Part shown: positions 24,851-33,126 of the stretch, piece after piece
How positions within the stretch are numbered: position 1 is the first letter of the stretch
Layout: each line of letters starts with the position of its first letter
NCBI GenBank assembly: GCA_036679405.1
Contig: JAVBVZ010000012.1
Coordinates: 16,318-80,317, forward strand
Source of the DNA: JAEYKI01 sp036679405
GTDB lineage: Bacteria; Bacillota; Clostridia; Christensenellales; Christensenellaceae
Reading direction: 5' to 3'
Length of the DNA: 64,000 nucleotides
Made by a program: the position numbers and the translations under genes
Notes under the pieces: model-generated
What the model was told of the DNA's origin: nothing
Database searches by the model: none
The model's input: the letters and a program-made list of their open reading frames with translations, nothing else

Positions 24851-26446
24851 TTGGATATGGGCTTACTTGAGTCTAAAAATCTGTCTGATTTGCGCGAAAT
24901 CGCGAAGCTTGCCGGAATCAAGTCTGTTACAAAATATAAAAAAGCGGAGCTCCTCTCTATGCTGGGCGAACTCGAGAACCAAAACGAGCAGAGCAGGCAG
25001 GAGGAAGCGCGCGAGATCATCGGGTCCGGTCTGGCGGACGACTGGCGGGAGATCCGGGCGGAAGAGACGGAGAGCAGCGCCGCTCCGGCCGCGCCTGCGC
25101 AGCCGGAAATGCCGGAAATAAGGGAAACGGACGAGGCCGGGGAAGCGGAAAAAGAAGAAGGCGGAGAAACCGAAGAAGCTGAAGAAACGGAAGAAAGCGC
25201 GGACAAGAAAGAAGCTTCGCGCCGCCGCCGTATTATAGAATATGTGCCCAACAACGACGCGGTGAATGAGATCCTCAATACCGGCGAGTGCGGAGAGGCG
25301 CTCGGGATACTTGAGATCCACCCCGAAGGATACGGCTTTTTGCGCAGTGAAAACTATCTGCCCGGCAACAAGGACGTATACGTTTCCATGGCGCAGATCC
25401 GCAAATTCAATTTAAAGACCGGGGACCAGGTACGCGGCAAAACACGGCCTTCCAAAGATGAAGACCGTCTGCTGGCCCTTTTGTATATCGAAGACGTAAA
25501 CGGGGAGGATGTGGAACGCTGCACCACCCGCCGGCCTTTTGAAGAACTGACGCCCATCTACCCGGACGAACGGTTTACGCTGGAAAACATCCGCTTTTCG
25601 CGCGATCTGGCGATCCGCATGATCGATTTGATTTCTCCCATCGGCAAAGGGCAGAGGGGACTCATTGTCGCGCCGCCCAAAGCCGGTAAAACCATCCTTT
25701 TAAAGAAGATAGCCAACAGCATCAAACACAACTATCCGGAAGTGGAACTGATTGTTCTGCTGATAGACGAACGCCCGGAAGAAGTGACGGACATGCAGCG
25801 CTCCATCAACGGCGAAGTGGTGTATTCCACCTTTGACGAGCGCCCGGAAAACCATGCCAAAGTGGCCGAGATGGTCATCGAGCGCGCAAAGCGCCTGGTG
25901 GAATACGGAAAAGACGTGGTGGTGCTTTTAGACAGCCTGACCCGGCTCGGAAGGGCGTATAACCTTATTGTGCCGCCCTCCGGACGTACGCTTTCCGGCG
26001 GCCTGGACCCGAGCTCGCTTTATAAGCCCAAGCGCTTTTTTGGCGCCGCCCGCAATATTGAAAACGGGGGAAGCCTGACCATCATTGCGACCGCGCTGGT
26101 GGAGACGGGGTCCCGCATGGACGAGATCATTTACGAAGAATTCAAAGGCACGGGCAACATGGAGATCCATCTGGACCGCCGCCTGAGCGAAAAACGCATA
26201 TTCCCGGCCATTGACCTTGCCAAATCCGGGACGCGGCGCGAAGAGCTGCTGCTTTCTCAAAAGGAGATCGAGGGAATCTGGTCTATCCGCAAGGTCCTTT
26301 CTTCGGGCAATACGGCCGAAGTGACCGAACAGCTGATCAGCATGCTGGTGCGCACCGATACCAACGAGGACTTTTTGACACGGCTGCGCGAGTGGCTGAA
26401 CATTTGGGAAAAAGAGGGTTACAACATGGGCGGGGGCCGGTTCTGA
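24851..26446 (+). CDS. rho: transcription termination factor Rho
   Basis: 531 residues. A hexameric RNA-dependent ATPase that ends transcription. Rho_N helix domain at 1-45 (ESKNLSDLREIAKLAGIKSV). An insert at about 50-125 is very rich in Glu and Ala. Then come the RNA-binding cold-shock fold (GYGFLRSENYLPGNKDVYVS), Walker A APPKAGKT, the VLLDSLTRLGRAYN Walker B/Q-loop region and GGSLTIIATALVETGSRMDE. I start at TTG 24851, which has AAGGGG 9 bases ahead; TTG 24842 abuts that site. Eight consecutive T lie between the two. Confidence 0.96.
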   Translation: MDMGLLESKNLSDLREIAKLAGIKSVTKYKKAELLSMLGELENQNEQSRQEEAREIIGSGLADDWREIRAEETESSAAPAAPAQPEMPEIRETDEAGEAEKEEGGETEEAEETEESADKKEASRRRRIIEYVPNNDAVNEILNTGECGEALGILEIHPEGYGFLRSENYLPGNKDVYVSMAQIRKFNLKTGDQVRGKTRPSKDEDRLLALLYIEDVNGEDVERCTTRRPFEELTPIYPDERFTLENIRFSRDLAIRMIDLISPIGKGQRGLIVAPPKAGKTILLKKIANSIKHNYPEVELIVLLIDERPEEVTDMQRSINGEVVYSTFDERPENHAKVAEMVIERAKRLVEYGKDVVVLLDSLTRLGRAYNLIVPPSGRTLSGGLDPSSLYKPKRFFGAARNIENGGSLTIIATALVETGSRMDEIIYEEFKGTGNMEIHLDRRLSEKRIFPAIDLAKSGTRREELLLSQKEIEGIWSIRKVLSSGNTAEVTEQLISMLVRTDTNEDFLTRLREWLNIWEKEGYNMGGGRF

Positions 26447-26495
26447 CCGGGACAGCCGGGTGATTTTAAAAGCGCAAATTATTTTTGAAAATAGG

Positions 26496-26523
26496 TTGCA
26501 TTTTGCCCGCTTTGTGTTATAAT
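26496..26523 (+). promoter_or_regulatory. promoter of rpmE
   Basis: TTGCAT, 16 bases, extended -10 TGTTATAAT. The sequence TGTTATAATAACT recurs exactly from the DUF1934 promoter. Confidence 0.7.
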
Positions 26524-26558
26524 AACTCTTGCGACTTTTTTGAAAAGGGGTGAGAGAA

Positions 26559-26759
26559 GTGAAAAAGGATATACATCCCCAGTATGGTGAATGTACGGTC
26601 AAATGTGCCTGCGGAGAAACCTTTACCACGGGTTCTGTGAAAAAAGAACTGAAGGTGGATATTTGTTCCAAATGCCATCCGTTTTTCACGGGAAGACAGA
26701 AGCTTGTTGATACAGGCGGACGGGTTGACCGCTTCAAGAAGAGATACAATATCAAGTAA
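26559..26759 (+). CDS. rpmE: 50S ribosomal protein L31, zinc-binding type
   Basis: 66 residues, starting at GTG 26559 with AAAAGGGG 8 bases upstream (an upstream GTG at 26550 overlaps that site). KKDIHPQYGECTVKCACG and CSKCHPFFTGRQKLVDTGGR are the L31 signature. The CxC and CxxC cysteines show the zinc-binding (C+) form, not the zinc-free paralogue. Its own promoter and terminator make it monocistronic. Confidence 0.96.
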   Translation: MKKDIHPQYGECTVKCACGETFTTGSVKKELKVDICSKCHPFFTGRQKLVDTGGRVDRFKKRYNIK

Positions 26760-26780
26760 ATCGTTCCGCTTTAAAGTGAT

Positions 26781-26806
26781 ACAGACCGTCTTTCGGTCTG
26801 TTTTTA
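26781..26806 (+). terminator. Rho-independent terminator of rpmE
   Basis: ACAGACCG, loop, CGGTCTGT and TTTTT. Confidence 0.85.
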
Positions 26807-26812
26807 TTATCG

Positions 26813-26885
26813 GGGTCCCCTAAAAGTTATAAAACTTTTTGGGGTGAAATGAGCGGGTCCCCTAAAAGCCGCAAGGCTTTTTGGG
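26813..26885 (+). repeat. two tandem 42-base-spaced stem-loops with covarying stems
   Basis: Two copies of GGGTCCCCTAAAAG followed by a short loop and CTTTTTGGG. In copy 1 the distal stem is GTT/AAC with loop ATAA; in copy 2 it is GCC/GGC with loop GCAA. The paired substitutions preserve the stem, which argues for a structured RNA or a structured repeat family. It lies between the rpmE terminator and the DUF1385 gene. Confidence 0.65.
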
Positions 26886-26971
26886 TCGGCGTGCACGCAT
26901 CCCCGGATAAACGCGCGGCCCCGGCCGGCGCAAAAAAAGCGATACTACGGCTTTACAATGAAGGAGTTGCC

Positions 26972-28003
26972 ATGAAAAAGACGAACATTGGCGGACAGGG
27001 CGTGCTGGAAGGCGTGATGATGCAGTCTGAAAAGACGGTGGCCATCGCGGTGCGCAGAGAAAGCGGCCAGATCGTTTTGCAGAAAAAAAACATCGGCCTT
27101 TTGAGCCGGAAAAATAAATTTTTAAGCCTCCCCATCATCCGCGGGGTCGCGCAGTTTGTGCAGATGCTTTTCAACGGCGTGGTCACCATTACGGATGCGG
27201 CCAAAATGTACGACGAGTCGATGGCCGAGGACATGAAGCCAAACAAGGCCGAAGAATTCATTGCAAAAAAAACCGGGAAAAGCTCCATGGACGTGGCCAT
27301 CTTTTTTGCAGTGGTCGTGGCCGTGCTGCTTGCGGTCGGGCTGTTTTTTGTGCTGCCCAACGTGCTGACCGGGTTTATTGCGGATCTGGTGAACCAGCCG
27401 ACGATGATGAATGTGATCGACGGACTGGTGCGGCTGGGGATCTTTTTGGTTTACCTGTACGTTATTACCCTGATCCCGGATATCAAGCGCCTGTTTTCTT
27501 ACCACGGCGCGGAGCACAAGGTGATCAACTGTTATGAGCACGAGTGCGAAATGAACGTTTCAAACGCACAAAAGTTTACCACCCGCCACCCGCGGTGCGG
27601 AACAAGCTATCTGCTTTTGGTGATGGTGATCTCCGTTTTTCTGTTTTCCCTTTTGGGGTGGAACGAGAACCCGTTTGTCCGGGTGGGCACCCGCCTTCTG
27701 ATGCTTCCGCTGGTTGCGGGCGTTTCTTATGAATTTTTGAAGCTGGTTGCGAAATATGAAAATACGCTGACCCGCATTTTGCGCGCGCCCGGCATGGCCC
27801 TGCAGTCCCTGACCACCAAGGAACCGGACGATTCCATGGTGGAAGTGGCGCTGGTGTCTTTTCTGGCCGCCGAAGGCGAGCGCAGCGAAGAGGAGATGAA
27901 CGAGCTTATTTCCGCTTACTCCCATGTGCGCGAGGAAAAGAAAACGGAAGAAAAGCAGGCCGGCCAAAACGCGCAGCCCCCGAAAGAGGCGGAGACCTGC
28001 TGA
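26972..28003 (+). CDS. DUF1385 (YqhQ-like) membrane protein
   Basis: 343 residues. NIGGQGVLEGVMMQSE at the N-terminus and YHGAEHKVINCYEHECEMN plus HPRCGTSYLL in the middle are the DUF1385 signatures. Four or so transmembrane helices lie at about 105-130, 140-165, 205-225 and 230-250. The conserved His/Cys set suggests a metal or redox site; function unknown. The ATG at 26972 has AAGGAG. In Firmicutes it is commonly followed by prmC and prfA, as here. Confidence 0.9.
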   Translation: MKKTNIGGQGVLEGVMMQSEKTVAIAVRRESGQIVLQKKNIGLLSRKNKFLSLPIIRGVAQFVQMLFNGVVTITDAAKMYDESMAEDMKPNKAEEFIAKKTGKSSMDVAIFFAVVVAVLLAVGLFFVLPNVLTGFIADLVNQPTMMNVIDGLVRLGIFLVYLYVITLIPDIKRLFSYHGAEHKVINCYEHECEMNVSNAQKFTTRHPRCGTSYLLLVMVISVFLFSLLGWNENPFVRVGTRLLMLPLVAGVSYEFLKLVAKYENTLTRILRAPGMALQSLTTKEPDDSMVEVALVSFLAAEGERSEEEMNELISAYSHVREEKKTEEKQAGQNAQPPKEAETC

Positions 28004-28004
28004 C

Positions 28005-28823
28005 ATGCCGACGGTCATAGAGCAGTACCGGAAAATAAAGAATACGCTTGCGCGCGCAGGATTTGAAGAAGCCGACGCGGAAGCGCGGCTGATTGTTGCG
28101 GACGCGCTTCATATGGGGCTTGGCGAAATTTTTTTATATGCGGACCGGGAGGCGGCGATCGACCCGTCGAACGTTCTTGAAAAAAGGCTTTCGGGCATGC
28201 CGCTGGCGTATGCGATGAACAAAAAATACTTTATGGGCGACCCTTTTTACGTGGACGAAAATGTGCTCATTCCCCGCCAGGATACCGAAGTAACGGCCGA
28301 GGCGGCGATCGGCCTTGTGCGGGAAAGAGGGTATGGGACCCTGCTCGATCTTTGCTGCGGAAGCGGCTGCATCGGCATTGCCGTTGCAAAGCGCACGGAT
28401 ACGCGGGTGACCGGGCTGGATATCAGCGCGGACGCGGTGCGGATAGCCAATAAAAACGCGCGGGACCTTGCGGCAGAAAATTTCAGGGCCCATGTGAGCG
28501 ATCTTTTTTCCTGCATGGACGCCGTTTTTGATTTGATTGTTTCAAATCCGCCGTATGTGACGGAAGAGGAATACAAAACACTCGAAAGCCAGGTCAAAGA
28601 CTTTGAGCCGAGAGGCGCGCTGGTCGGAGGCCTTGATTTTTTTGAGCGGATCGCCGCGCAGGCAGCAGAGCATCTGCACCCGGACGGCGCGCTGGTGCTG
28701 GAGACCGGAGCGGGACAAAAAGAGGCGGTTTTTACCATCCTTGAAAAAAACGGATTTAAGAACATAAAGAGTATAAACGATATAGCAGGCAGGCACAGGG
28801 TGACAGTATGTACGATAAATTAG
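28005..28823 (+). CDS. prmC: release factor glutamine N5-methyltransferase
   Basis: 272 residues. PrmC methylates the Gln of the GGQ motif in release factors, using SAM. Seen: an N-terminal helical domain, IPRQDTEVT, the SAM loop LLDLCCGSGCIGIAVAK and the catalytic IVSNPPYV (NPPY). It starts one base after the DUF1385 stop and overlaps prfA, its substrate's gene, by 16 bases. Confidence 0.96.
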   Translation: MPTVIEQYRKIKNTLARAGFEEADAEARLIVADALHMGLGEIFLYADREAAIDPSNVLEKRLSGMPLAYAMNKKYFMGDPFYVDENVLIPRQDTEVTAEAAIGLVRERGYGTLLDLCCGSGCIGIAVAKRTDTRVTGLDISADAVRIANKNARDLAAENFRAHVSDLFSCMDAVFDLIVSNPPYVTEEEYKTLESQVKDFEPRGALVGGLDFFERIAAQAAEHLHPDGALVLETGAGQKEAVFTILEKNGFKNIKSINDIAGRHRVTVCTIN

Positions 28824-29869
28824 AATCCATCAAAAAAAGATACGAGGAACTTTCGGAAAAGCTTTCCACCATGGAAGTGATCTCAAACCAGGACCTGTTT
28901 CGGACGCTTTCCCAGGAGCACGCGTCCATTGCGGAGATCGCGGCGTACTATGAAGAACTGCTGGCGGTCGACCGCGACATTGAAGAGAGCCGGCAGATCA
29001 TAAATGAAGACACGGATGCGGATCTGGTGGAACTGGCCCGCATGGAACTGCCCGAAAAAGAAGAAAAAAAAGAAGAACTTGAAAGCGAACTTCGCGTGAT
29101 GCTCATTCCCAAAGACCCGAGCGACGACAAAAACGTTATTTTGGAGATACGCGCGGGCACGGGCGGAGAAGAAGCGGCGCTCTTTGGCGGAAGCCTTCTT
29201 CGTATGTATACACGGTATGCAGAGCGCCACAATTTTAAAATGGAAGTGATGTCCTCCAACATGACCGAGCTTGGAGGCGTGAAAGAAATGATATTGCTGA
29301 TCGCCGGAAAGGGCGCGTATGCCCGTCTCAAATTTGAGAGCGGGGTTCACCGGGTGCAGCGGGTGCCCGAAACCGAATCGGGCGGAAGGATACACACCTC
29401 CGCCGCGACGGTGGCGGTGCTGCCCGAAGCGGACGAGGTGGACGTGAACATCAACCCGGGTGATCTGCGCATAGATGTTTTCCGGTCGGGCGGACACGGC
29501 GGACAAAGCGTGAACACCACCGATTCGGCCGTGCGCATCACGCATATCCCCACCGGCGTGGTGGCGGTGTGCCAGGATGAAAAATCCCAGCTCAAAAACA
29601 AGCAGAAGGCCATGAAGGTGCTTGCCTCCCGCCTGTATGAGAGGATGAAAGAAGAATCCGAGAGCGAGCTTGCCCAAAACAGGAAAAGCCAGGTGGGCAG
29701 CGGGGACAGGAGCGAGCGGATACGCACCTACAACTTTCCGCAGGGCCGGGTGACCGACCACCGGATCGGCCTGACGCTCTACAAGCTGGAATCCTTTTTA
29801 GACGGCGATATGGATGAAATGATAGATGCGCTTACCATGGACCTGCGCCAAAAAAGCCTTTCCGAATAA
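28808..29869 (+). CDS. prfA: peptide chain release factor 1
   Basis: 353 residues. RF1 reads UAA and UAG stops. GTGGEEAALFGG, the FRSGGHGGQSVNTTDSAV motif with catalytic GGQ, and SDRSERIRTYNFPQGRVTDHRI are diagnostic. Its start overlaps prmC. The Glu-Lys-rich helices near 85-100 are normal for domain 1. Confidence 0.98.
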   Translation: MYDKLESIKKRYEELSEKLSTMEVISNQDLFRTLSQEHASIAEIAAYYEELLAVDRDIEESRQIINEDTDADLVELARMELPEKEEKKEELESELRVMLIPKDPSDDKNVILEIRAGTGGEEAALFGGSLLRMYTRYAERHNFKMEVMSSNMTELGGVKEMILLIAGKGAYARLKFESGVHRVQRVPETESGGRIHTSAATVAVLPEADEVDVNINPGDLRIDVFRSGGHGGQSVNTTDSAVRITHIPTGVVAVCQDEKSQLKNKQKAMKVLASRLYERMKEESESELAQNRKSQVGSGDRSERIRTYNFPQGRVTDHRIGLTLYKLESFLDGDMDEMIDALTMDLRQKSLSE

Positions 29870-29941
29870 GCGCATATGCAATATTTTATGGTTGGATCAG
29901 ACTTATATGGATATAAATTTTAAAAGAGGAAGCCGCGCCGT

Positions 29942-30694
29942 ATGATGATTTGGCTGGTTGGAAGCGCGGCGGGCATACTGGGGACCGGCCTGGGCGCGGC
30001 GCTGACCTTTCTGGTAGAAGGGAAAAGCAGCCGCCTGCCGGCGGTGCTGATGGGTATATCGGGCGGCATTATGCTGTCGGTTGTGTTTTTTGATATCCTG
30101 CCCGAAGCCATCCGCAGTACAAACCTCTCTACAATGCTTTTGGGCGCGGCGTTGGGCGTCCTGTTTGTTATTCTTTTATCCCGCCTGCTTCCAAGAGGCG
30201 CCAGCGTTCCGGAACTTGAACTGCCCGAGATGCTCCCGGAAGACCGGGTACTTGCGCTGCGCAGGACGGGTTTTCTTTTAAGCGCAGGAATCGCCATCCA
30301 TAACCTGCCCGAAGGCATAGCCATCGGAAGCGGGATGTCCCTGCCCGGTACGTTTGGGCTGGAACTGGCGTTGCTGATATTTGCGCACAATATTCCGGAA
30401 GGGATGGCCATGTCCCTGCCGCTCCGCCTGGCCGGAACCAAGAAGAGCCGCATTTTGCTGCTGGGCCTTTTGGTGGGCGCGCCGACTGCGGTCGGCGCCT
30501 GGATCGGCGCTTATCTGGGAGCGATCTCGCATACGGTGGTCGGGGTTTGCCTGGGCTTTGCCGGCGGCGCGATGCTCTATCTTACTTTAAAGGAACTGAT
30601 CCCAGAAACGGTGCGCATGCGCAATTCGCCCGTTGCCGCCGTTTCTATCGCGATCGGGATCGCCGCGGGCGCGGCGCTGGCGTATGCAATATGA
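29942..30694 (+). CDS. ZIP family divalent metal transporter
   Basis: 250 residues with about eight transmembrane helices. The binuclear metal-site motifs are present: AIHNLPEGIAIGSG in TM4 and FAHNIPEGMAMSLPL in TM5. ZIP proteins import Zn2+, Fe2+ or Mn2+. It lacks a His-rich loop between TM3 and TM4; that loop instead is acidic (ELELPEMLPEDR). RBS GAGGAAG is rather distant. The stop overlaps the next start (ATGA). Confidence 0.9.
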   Translation: MMIWLVGSAAGILGTGLGAALTFLVEGKSSRLPAVLMGISGGIMLSVVFFDILPEAIRSTNLSTMLLGAALGVLFVILLSRLLPRGASVPELELPEMLPEDRVLALRRTGFLLSAGIAIHNLPEGIAIGSGMSLPGTFGLELALLIFAHNIPEGMAMSLPLRLAGTKKSRILLLGLLVGAPTAVGAWIGAYLGAISHTVVGVCLGFAGGAMLYLTLKELIPETVRMRNSPVAAVSIAIGIAAGAALAYAI

Positions 30695-31728
30695 AAACAC
30701 AGATGATTGACGCAAAAAAAGAATATGAACGCGCACTTTGCGCGGCAGCCGGGCTGCTTCGCGCGGGAAAGCTTGTCGCTTTTCCGACCGAAACGGTATA
30801 CGGCCTGGGTGCGGACGCCATGAACGAACAGGCTGTCCGGGATATTTTTACGGTGAAGGGCCGGCCGGCGGACAACCCGCTGATCGTACATATCTGGCAG
30901 ACCGGCCAGCTTTCCCGGCTGGCCAAAGACGTATCCCCGCTGGCCCTGCGGCTGATGGAGGCGTTCTGGCCCGGCCCGTTTACGGCGGTACTTTCAAAAA
31001 AAAGCGGGGTGCCGGACATTGTGACCGGGGGGATGGATTCCGTTGCCGTGCGCTTGCCAAACCATCCGGTCGCACTGGGGATCCTGCGCGAAAGCGGGCG
31101 GGTGATCGCCGCGCCCAGCGCAAACCTGTCCGGACGCCCGAGCCCTACCAGCGCGGCCCATGTGATGGAAGACTTAAGCGGGAAGATCCCTCTCGTCATA
31201 GACGGCGGACCGTGTGCGGTCGGCGTGGAATCCACGGTGTGCGACCTTCGGGGAGACGTGCCCGTCATTTTGCGGCCGGGCGGCATAACGGCCGAGATGA
31301 TCCGCGCCGAGGCCGGGGACGTGCGCGTGCATCCGGGTGTTTTAAGCGAACCTGCACAGGGTCCGGTTCCTTCCCCCGGGATGAAATACAAGCACTACGC
31401 GCCCCGCGCAGAGGTGGTTGTGGTTACGGGCGATAAATTGGATGTTGCCAAAACCATCGGCGCATTGTATGATAAAAAGAAAAAATGTGCTATAATGTGC
31501 ATACATGAAAATGTTTCCCTTTATGCAGGAAAAAATGTGATCGATCTGGGCAGCGGCAGCGAAGGCTGCGCAAGGAACCTGTTTGCGGCGCTTCGGCGCG
31601 CAGATGAAACGGGAATGGAAAAAGTGTTTTTCCACGCCGTGGATACGGGAGAGATGGGCCTTGCGGTCATGAATAGAATCATTAGGGCGGCCGGGCATAA
31701 CGTTACGATGGCCGTGAGGGAGGTATAA
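30691..31728 (+). CDS. L-threonylcarbamoyladenylate synthase (Sua5 type)
   Basis: 345 residues. Makes threonylcarbamoyl-AMP for the t6A modification at position 37 of ANN-decoding tRNAs. YrdC domain at 1-200 with AFPTETVYGLGADA, KGRPADNPLIVH, SAPSANLSGRPSPTSA. The C-terminal Sua5 domain follows the SPGMKYKHYAPRA linker, so this is the long Sua5 form, not TsaC. Start ATGA-coupled to the ZIP gene. Confidence 0.95.
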   Translation: MKTQMIDAKKEYERALCAAAGLLRAGKLVAFPTETVYGLGADAMNEQAVRDIFTVKGRPADNPLIVHIWQTGQLSRLAKDVSPLALRLMEAFWPGPFTAVLSKKSGVPDIVTGGMDSVAVRLPNHPVALGILRESGRVIAAPSANLSGRPSPTSAAHVMEDLSGKIPLVIDGGPCAVGVESTVCDLRGDVPVILRPGGITAEMIRAEAGDVRVHPGVLSEPAQGPVPSPGMKYKHYAPRAEVVVVTGDKLDVAKTIGALYDKKKKCAIMCIHENVSLYAGKNVIDLGSGSEGCARNLFAALRRADETGMEKVFFHAVDTGEMGLAVMNRIIRAAGHNVTMAVREV

Positions 31729-31729
31729 A

Positions 31730-32218
31730 TTGGTTAGGGTACTTTTTGTTTGCACCGGGAACACGTGCAGAAGCCCTATGGCAGAAGAACTGATGGACGA
31801 CGCGGTCGGCCGAAGTACGAACCTGGCCGGCAAGATCAAATGCCGGTCGGCGGGAACATTTGCCTGCGAAGGCGCGGAAGCGACGGACGAGGCAAAACAG
31901 GTGATGGAAGAATACGGACTTAACCTGGACAAACACCGGGCAAGGCAGTTTTCCGGTGAGTTGGCTGAAAAGTATGATCTGCTCCTTGCAATGGGTCCCA
32001 TTGTTTTTGAGCAGATGGAGGCGCTTGCCCCCGAACATACGCATAAAATGCATACCATGGTCGGTTATGCCGAGGGACTGGACGGCGAGCGGACGGAAGA
32101 GCATTTTACCATCCTTGATCCTTTTGATCAGGATATAGACGAATACCGTGCGTGTGCAAAGCAGCTCAGTGAAACAGTGGAAAAAATGTTAAAAAGGTTC
32201 GAAATTAACATAAATTAA
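31730..32218 (+). CDS. low-molecular-weight protein phosphatase (YwlE-like)
   Basis: 162 residues. The P-loop VCTGNTCRSPMAE near the N-terminus is the CX5R active site; position 2 after the first Cys is Thr, as in the protein-arginine phosphatase YwlE rather than the Ile of tyrosine phosphatases. The general acid is in LDPFDQDIDEY (DPF). Starts at TTG 31730 with GGAGG 6 bases ahead. No mcsB is in view. Gene order Sua5 - phosphatase - rpiB resembles Bacillus (ywlC-ywlE-ywlF). Confidence 0.88.
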   Translation: MVRVLFVCTGNTCRSPMAEELMDDAVGRSTNLAGKIKCRSAGTFACEGAEATDEAKQVMEEYGLNLDKHRARQFSGELAEKYDLLLAMGPIVFEQMEALAPEHTHKMHTMVGYAEGLDGERTEEHFTILDPFDQDIDEYRACAKQLSETVEKMLKRFEININ

Positions 32219-32235
32219 TGTAAAATCATTTTAAA

Positions 32236-32275
32236 AAAGAGCAAATTTTGATAAAAAGGTTTGCTCTTTATTATA
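32236..32275 (+). terminator. Rho-independent terminator between the phosphatase gene and rpiB
   Basis: AAAGAGCAAA ... TTTGCTCTTT with a 14-base loop, then an AT run. rpiB may rely on readthrough or on a promoter in the AT-rich bases after it. Confidence 0.65.
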
Positions 32276-32308
32276 TTATCATTTATAATGGGACGCGAGG
32301 TGACAACT

Positions 32309-32764
32309 TTGAAAATTGCAATTGGATGCGACCACGGCGGTTTCGTACTCAAGAAAGACATCGTCGATTTTTTAACGGAAAACGGCCATGAAATCATCGA
32401 TTTTGGTACGAACAGCGCGGACGCGGTTGATTACTCAGACTATGGCGAAGCAGTCGCCAAATGTGTTGTGGAAGGCAAGGCGGATTTTGGCATTGTGATG
32501 TGCGGGACCGGGATCGGGATCTCCATCAGTGCAAACAAGGTGACCGGCGCGCGGTGCGCGCTTCTGTCCGACGTTTTTTCCGCCAGGATGACCCGCCTGC
32601 ACAACGACGCCAACATGATCGCAATGGGCGGCCGCGTACTGGGCGGCGGCCTGGCGGTGGAAATTGTGGACGCTTTTTTGAAAACGCCTTTTTCGGGCGA
32701 AGAACGCCATGTCCGCAGAATATCAAAAATAGCGGATATTGAAAAGCGGTATCACTGCAAGTAG
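32309..32764 (+). CDS. rpiB: ribose-5-phosphate isomerase B
   Basis: 151 residues, starting at TTG 32309 (MKIAIGCDHGG). Interconverts ribose-5-P and ribulose-5-P, or related sugars. CDHGG, IDFGTNSADAVDYSDYG, the CGTGIGISISANKV loop with catalytic Cys, and NDANMIAMGGR are all RpiB/LacAB features. Preceded by GAGGTG. Transketolase lies at 60 kb. Confidence 0.95.
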   Translation: MKIAIGCDHGGFVLKKDIVDFLTENGHEIIDFGTNSADAVDYSDYGEAVAKCVVEGKADFGIVMCGTGIGISISANKVTGARCALLSDVFSARMTRLHNDANMIAMGGRVLGGGLAVEIVDAFLKTPFSGEERHVRRISKIADIEKRYHCK

Positions 32765-32814
32765 ACAGTGGCAGCAGACATTTTATCAGGAACGGTTTAT
32801 TCAGGGGGTATCTC

Positions 32815-33126
32815 ATGACCAAAGAAATTATCTGTGATATCGTCGCCGCGGAAGACAAAGCCTGCGAAATCATTGAAAAAGCACAAGCGGACGCACGGGA
32901 AGCATCCCTTGCGTCCCAGGAAGAATTAAAAGCACGTCGGGAAAAAGAAATCTCTGCAGCCAAAGAACAGGCAAAACAGATGCTTTCCCAAAAAAAAGAG
33001 GCGCTGAAAAACGAAGAAGCCTCAAAAATTCTGTCAAACAAAAAAGAATATGACCAATTGAAGCGGGAAGCGGCTTTACATATGGATAAAGCCGCCGATT
33101 TTATTGCCGAAAGGATCCTAAGCTAA
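32815..33126 (+). CDS. V-type ATP synthase peripheral-stalk subunit (G/H type)
   Basis: 103 residues, one long charged coiled coil (EEKAQADAREA... type heptads). It forms the peripheral stalk with subunit E. Identification rests on its position as first gene of the V-ATPase operon and on the coil; the sequence alone is low-information. GGGGG precedes the ATG. Confidence 0.82.
   Translation: MTKEIICDIVAAEDKACEIIEKAQADAREASLASQEELKARREKEISAAKEQAKQMLSQKKEALKNEEASKILSNKKEYDQLKREAALHMDKAADFIAERILS

Noticed and set aside
26849..26971. Upstream extension of the DUF1385 protein
   Set aside because: It would translate the tandem stem-loops; AAGGAG and the family start are at 26972.
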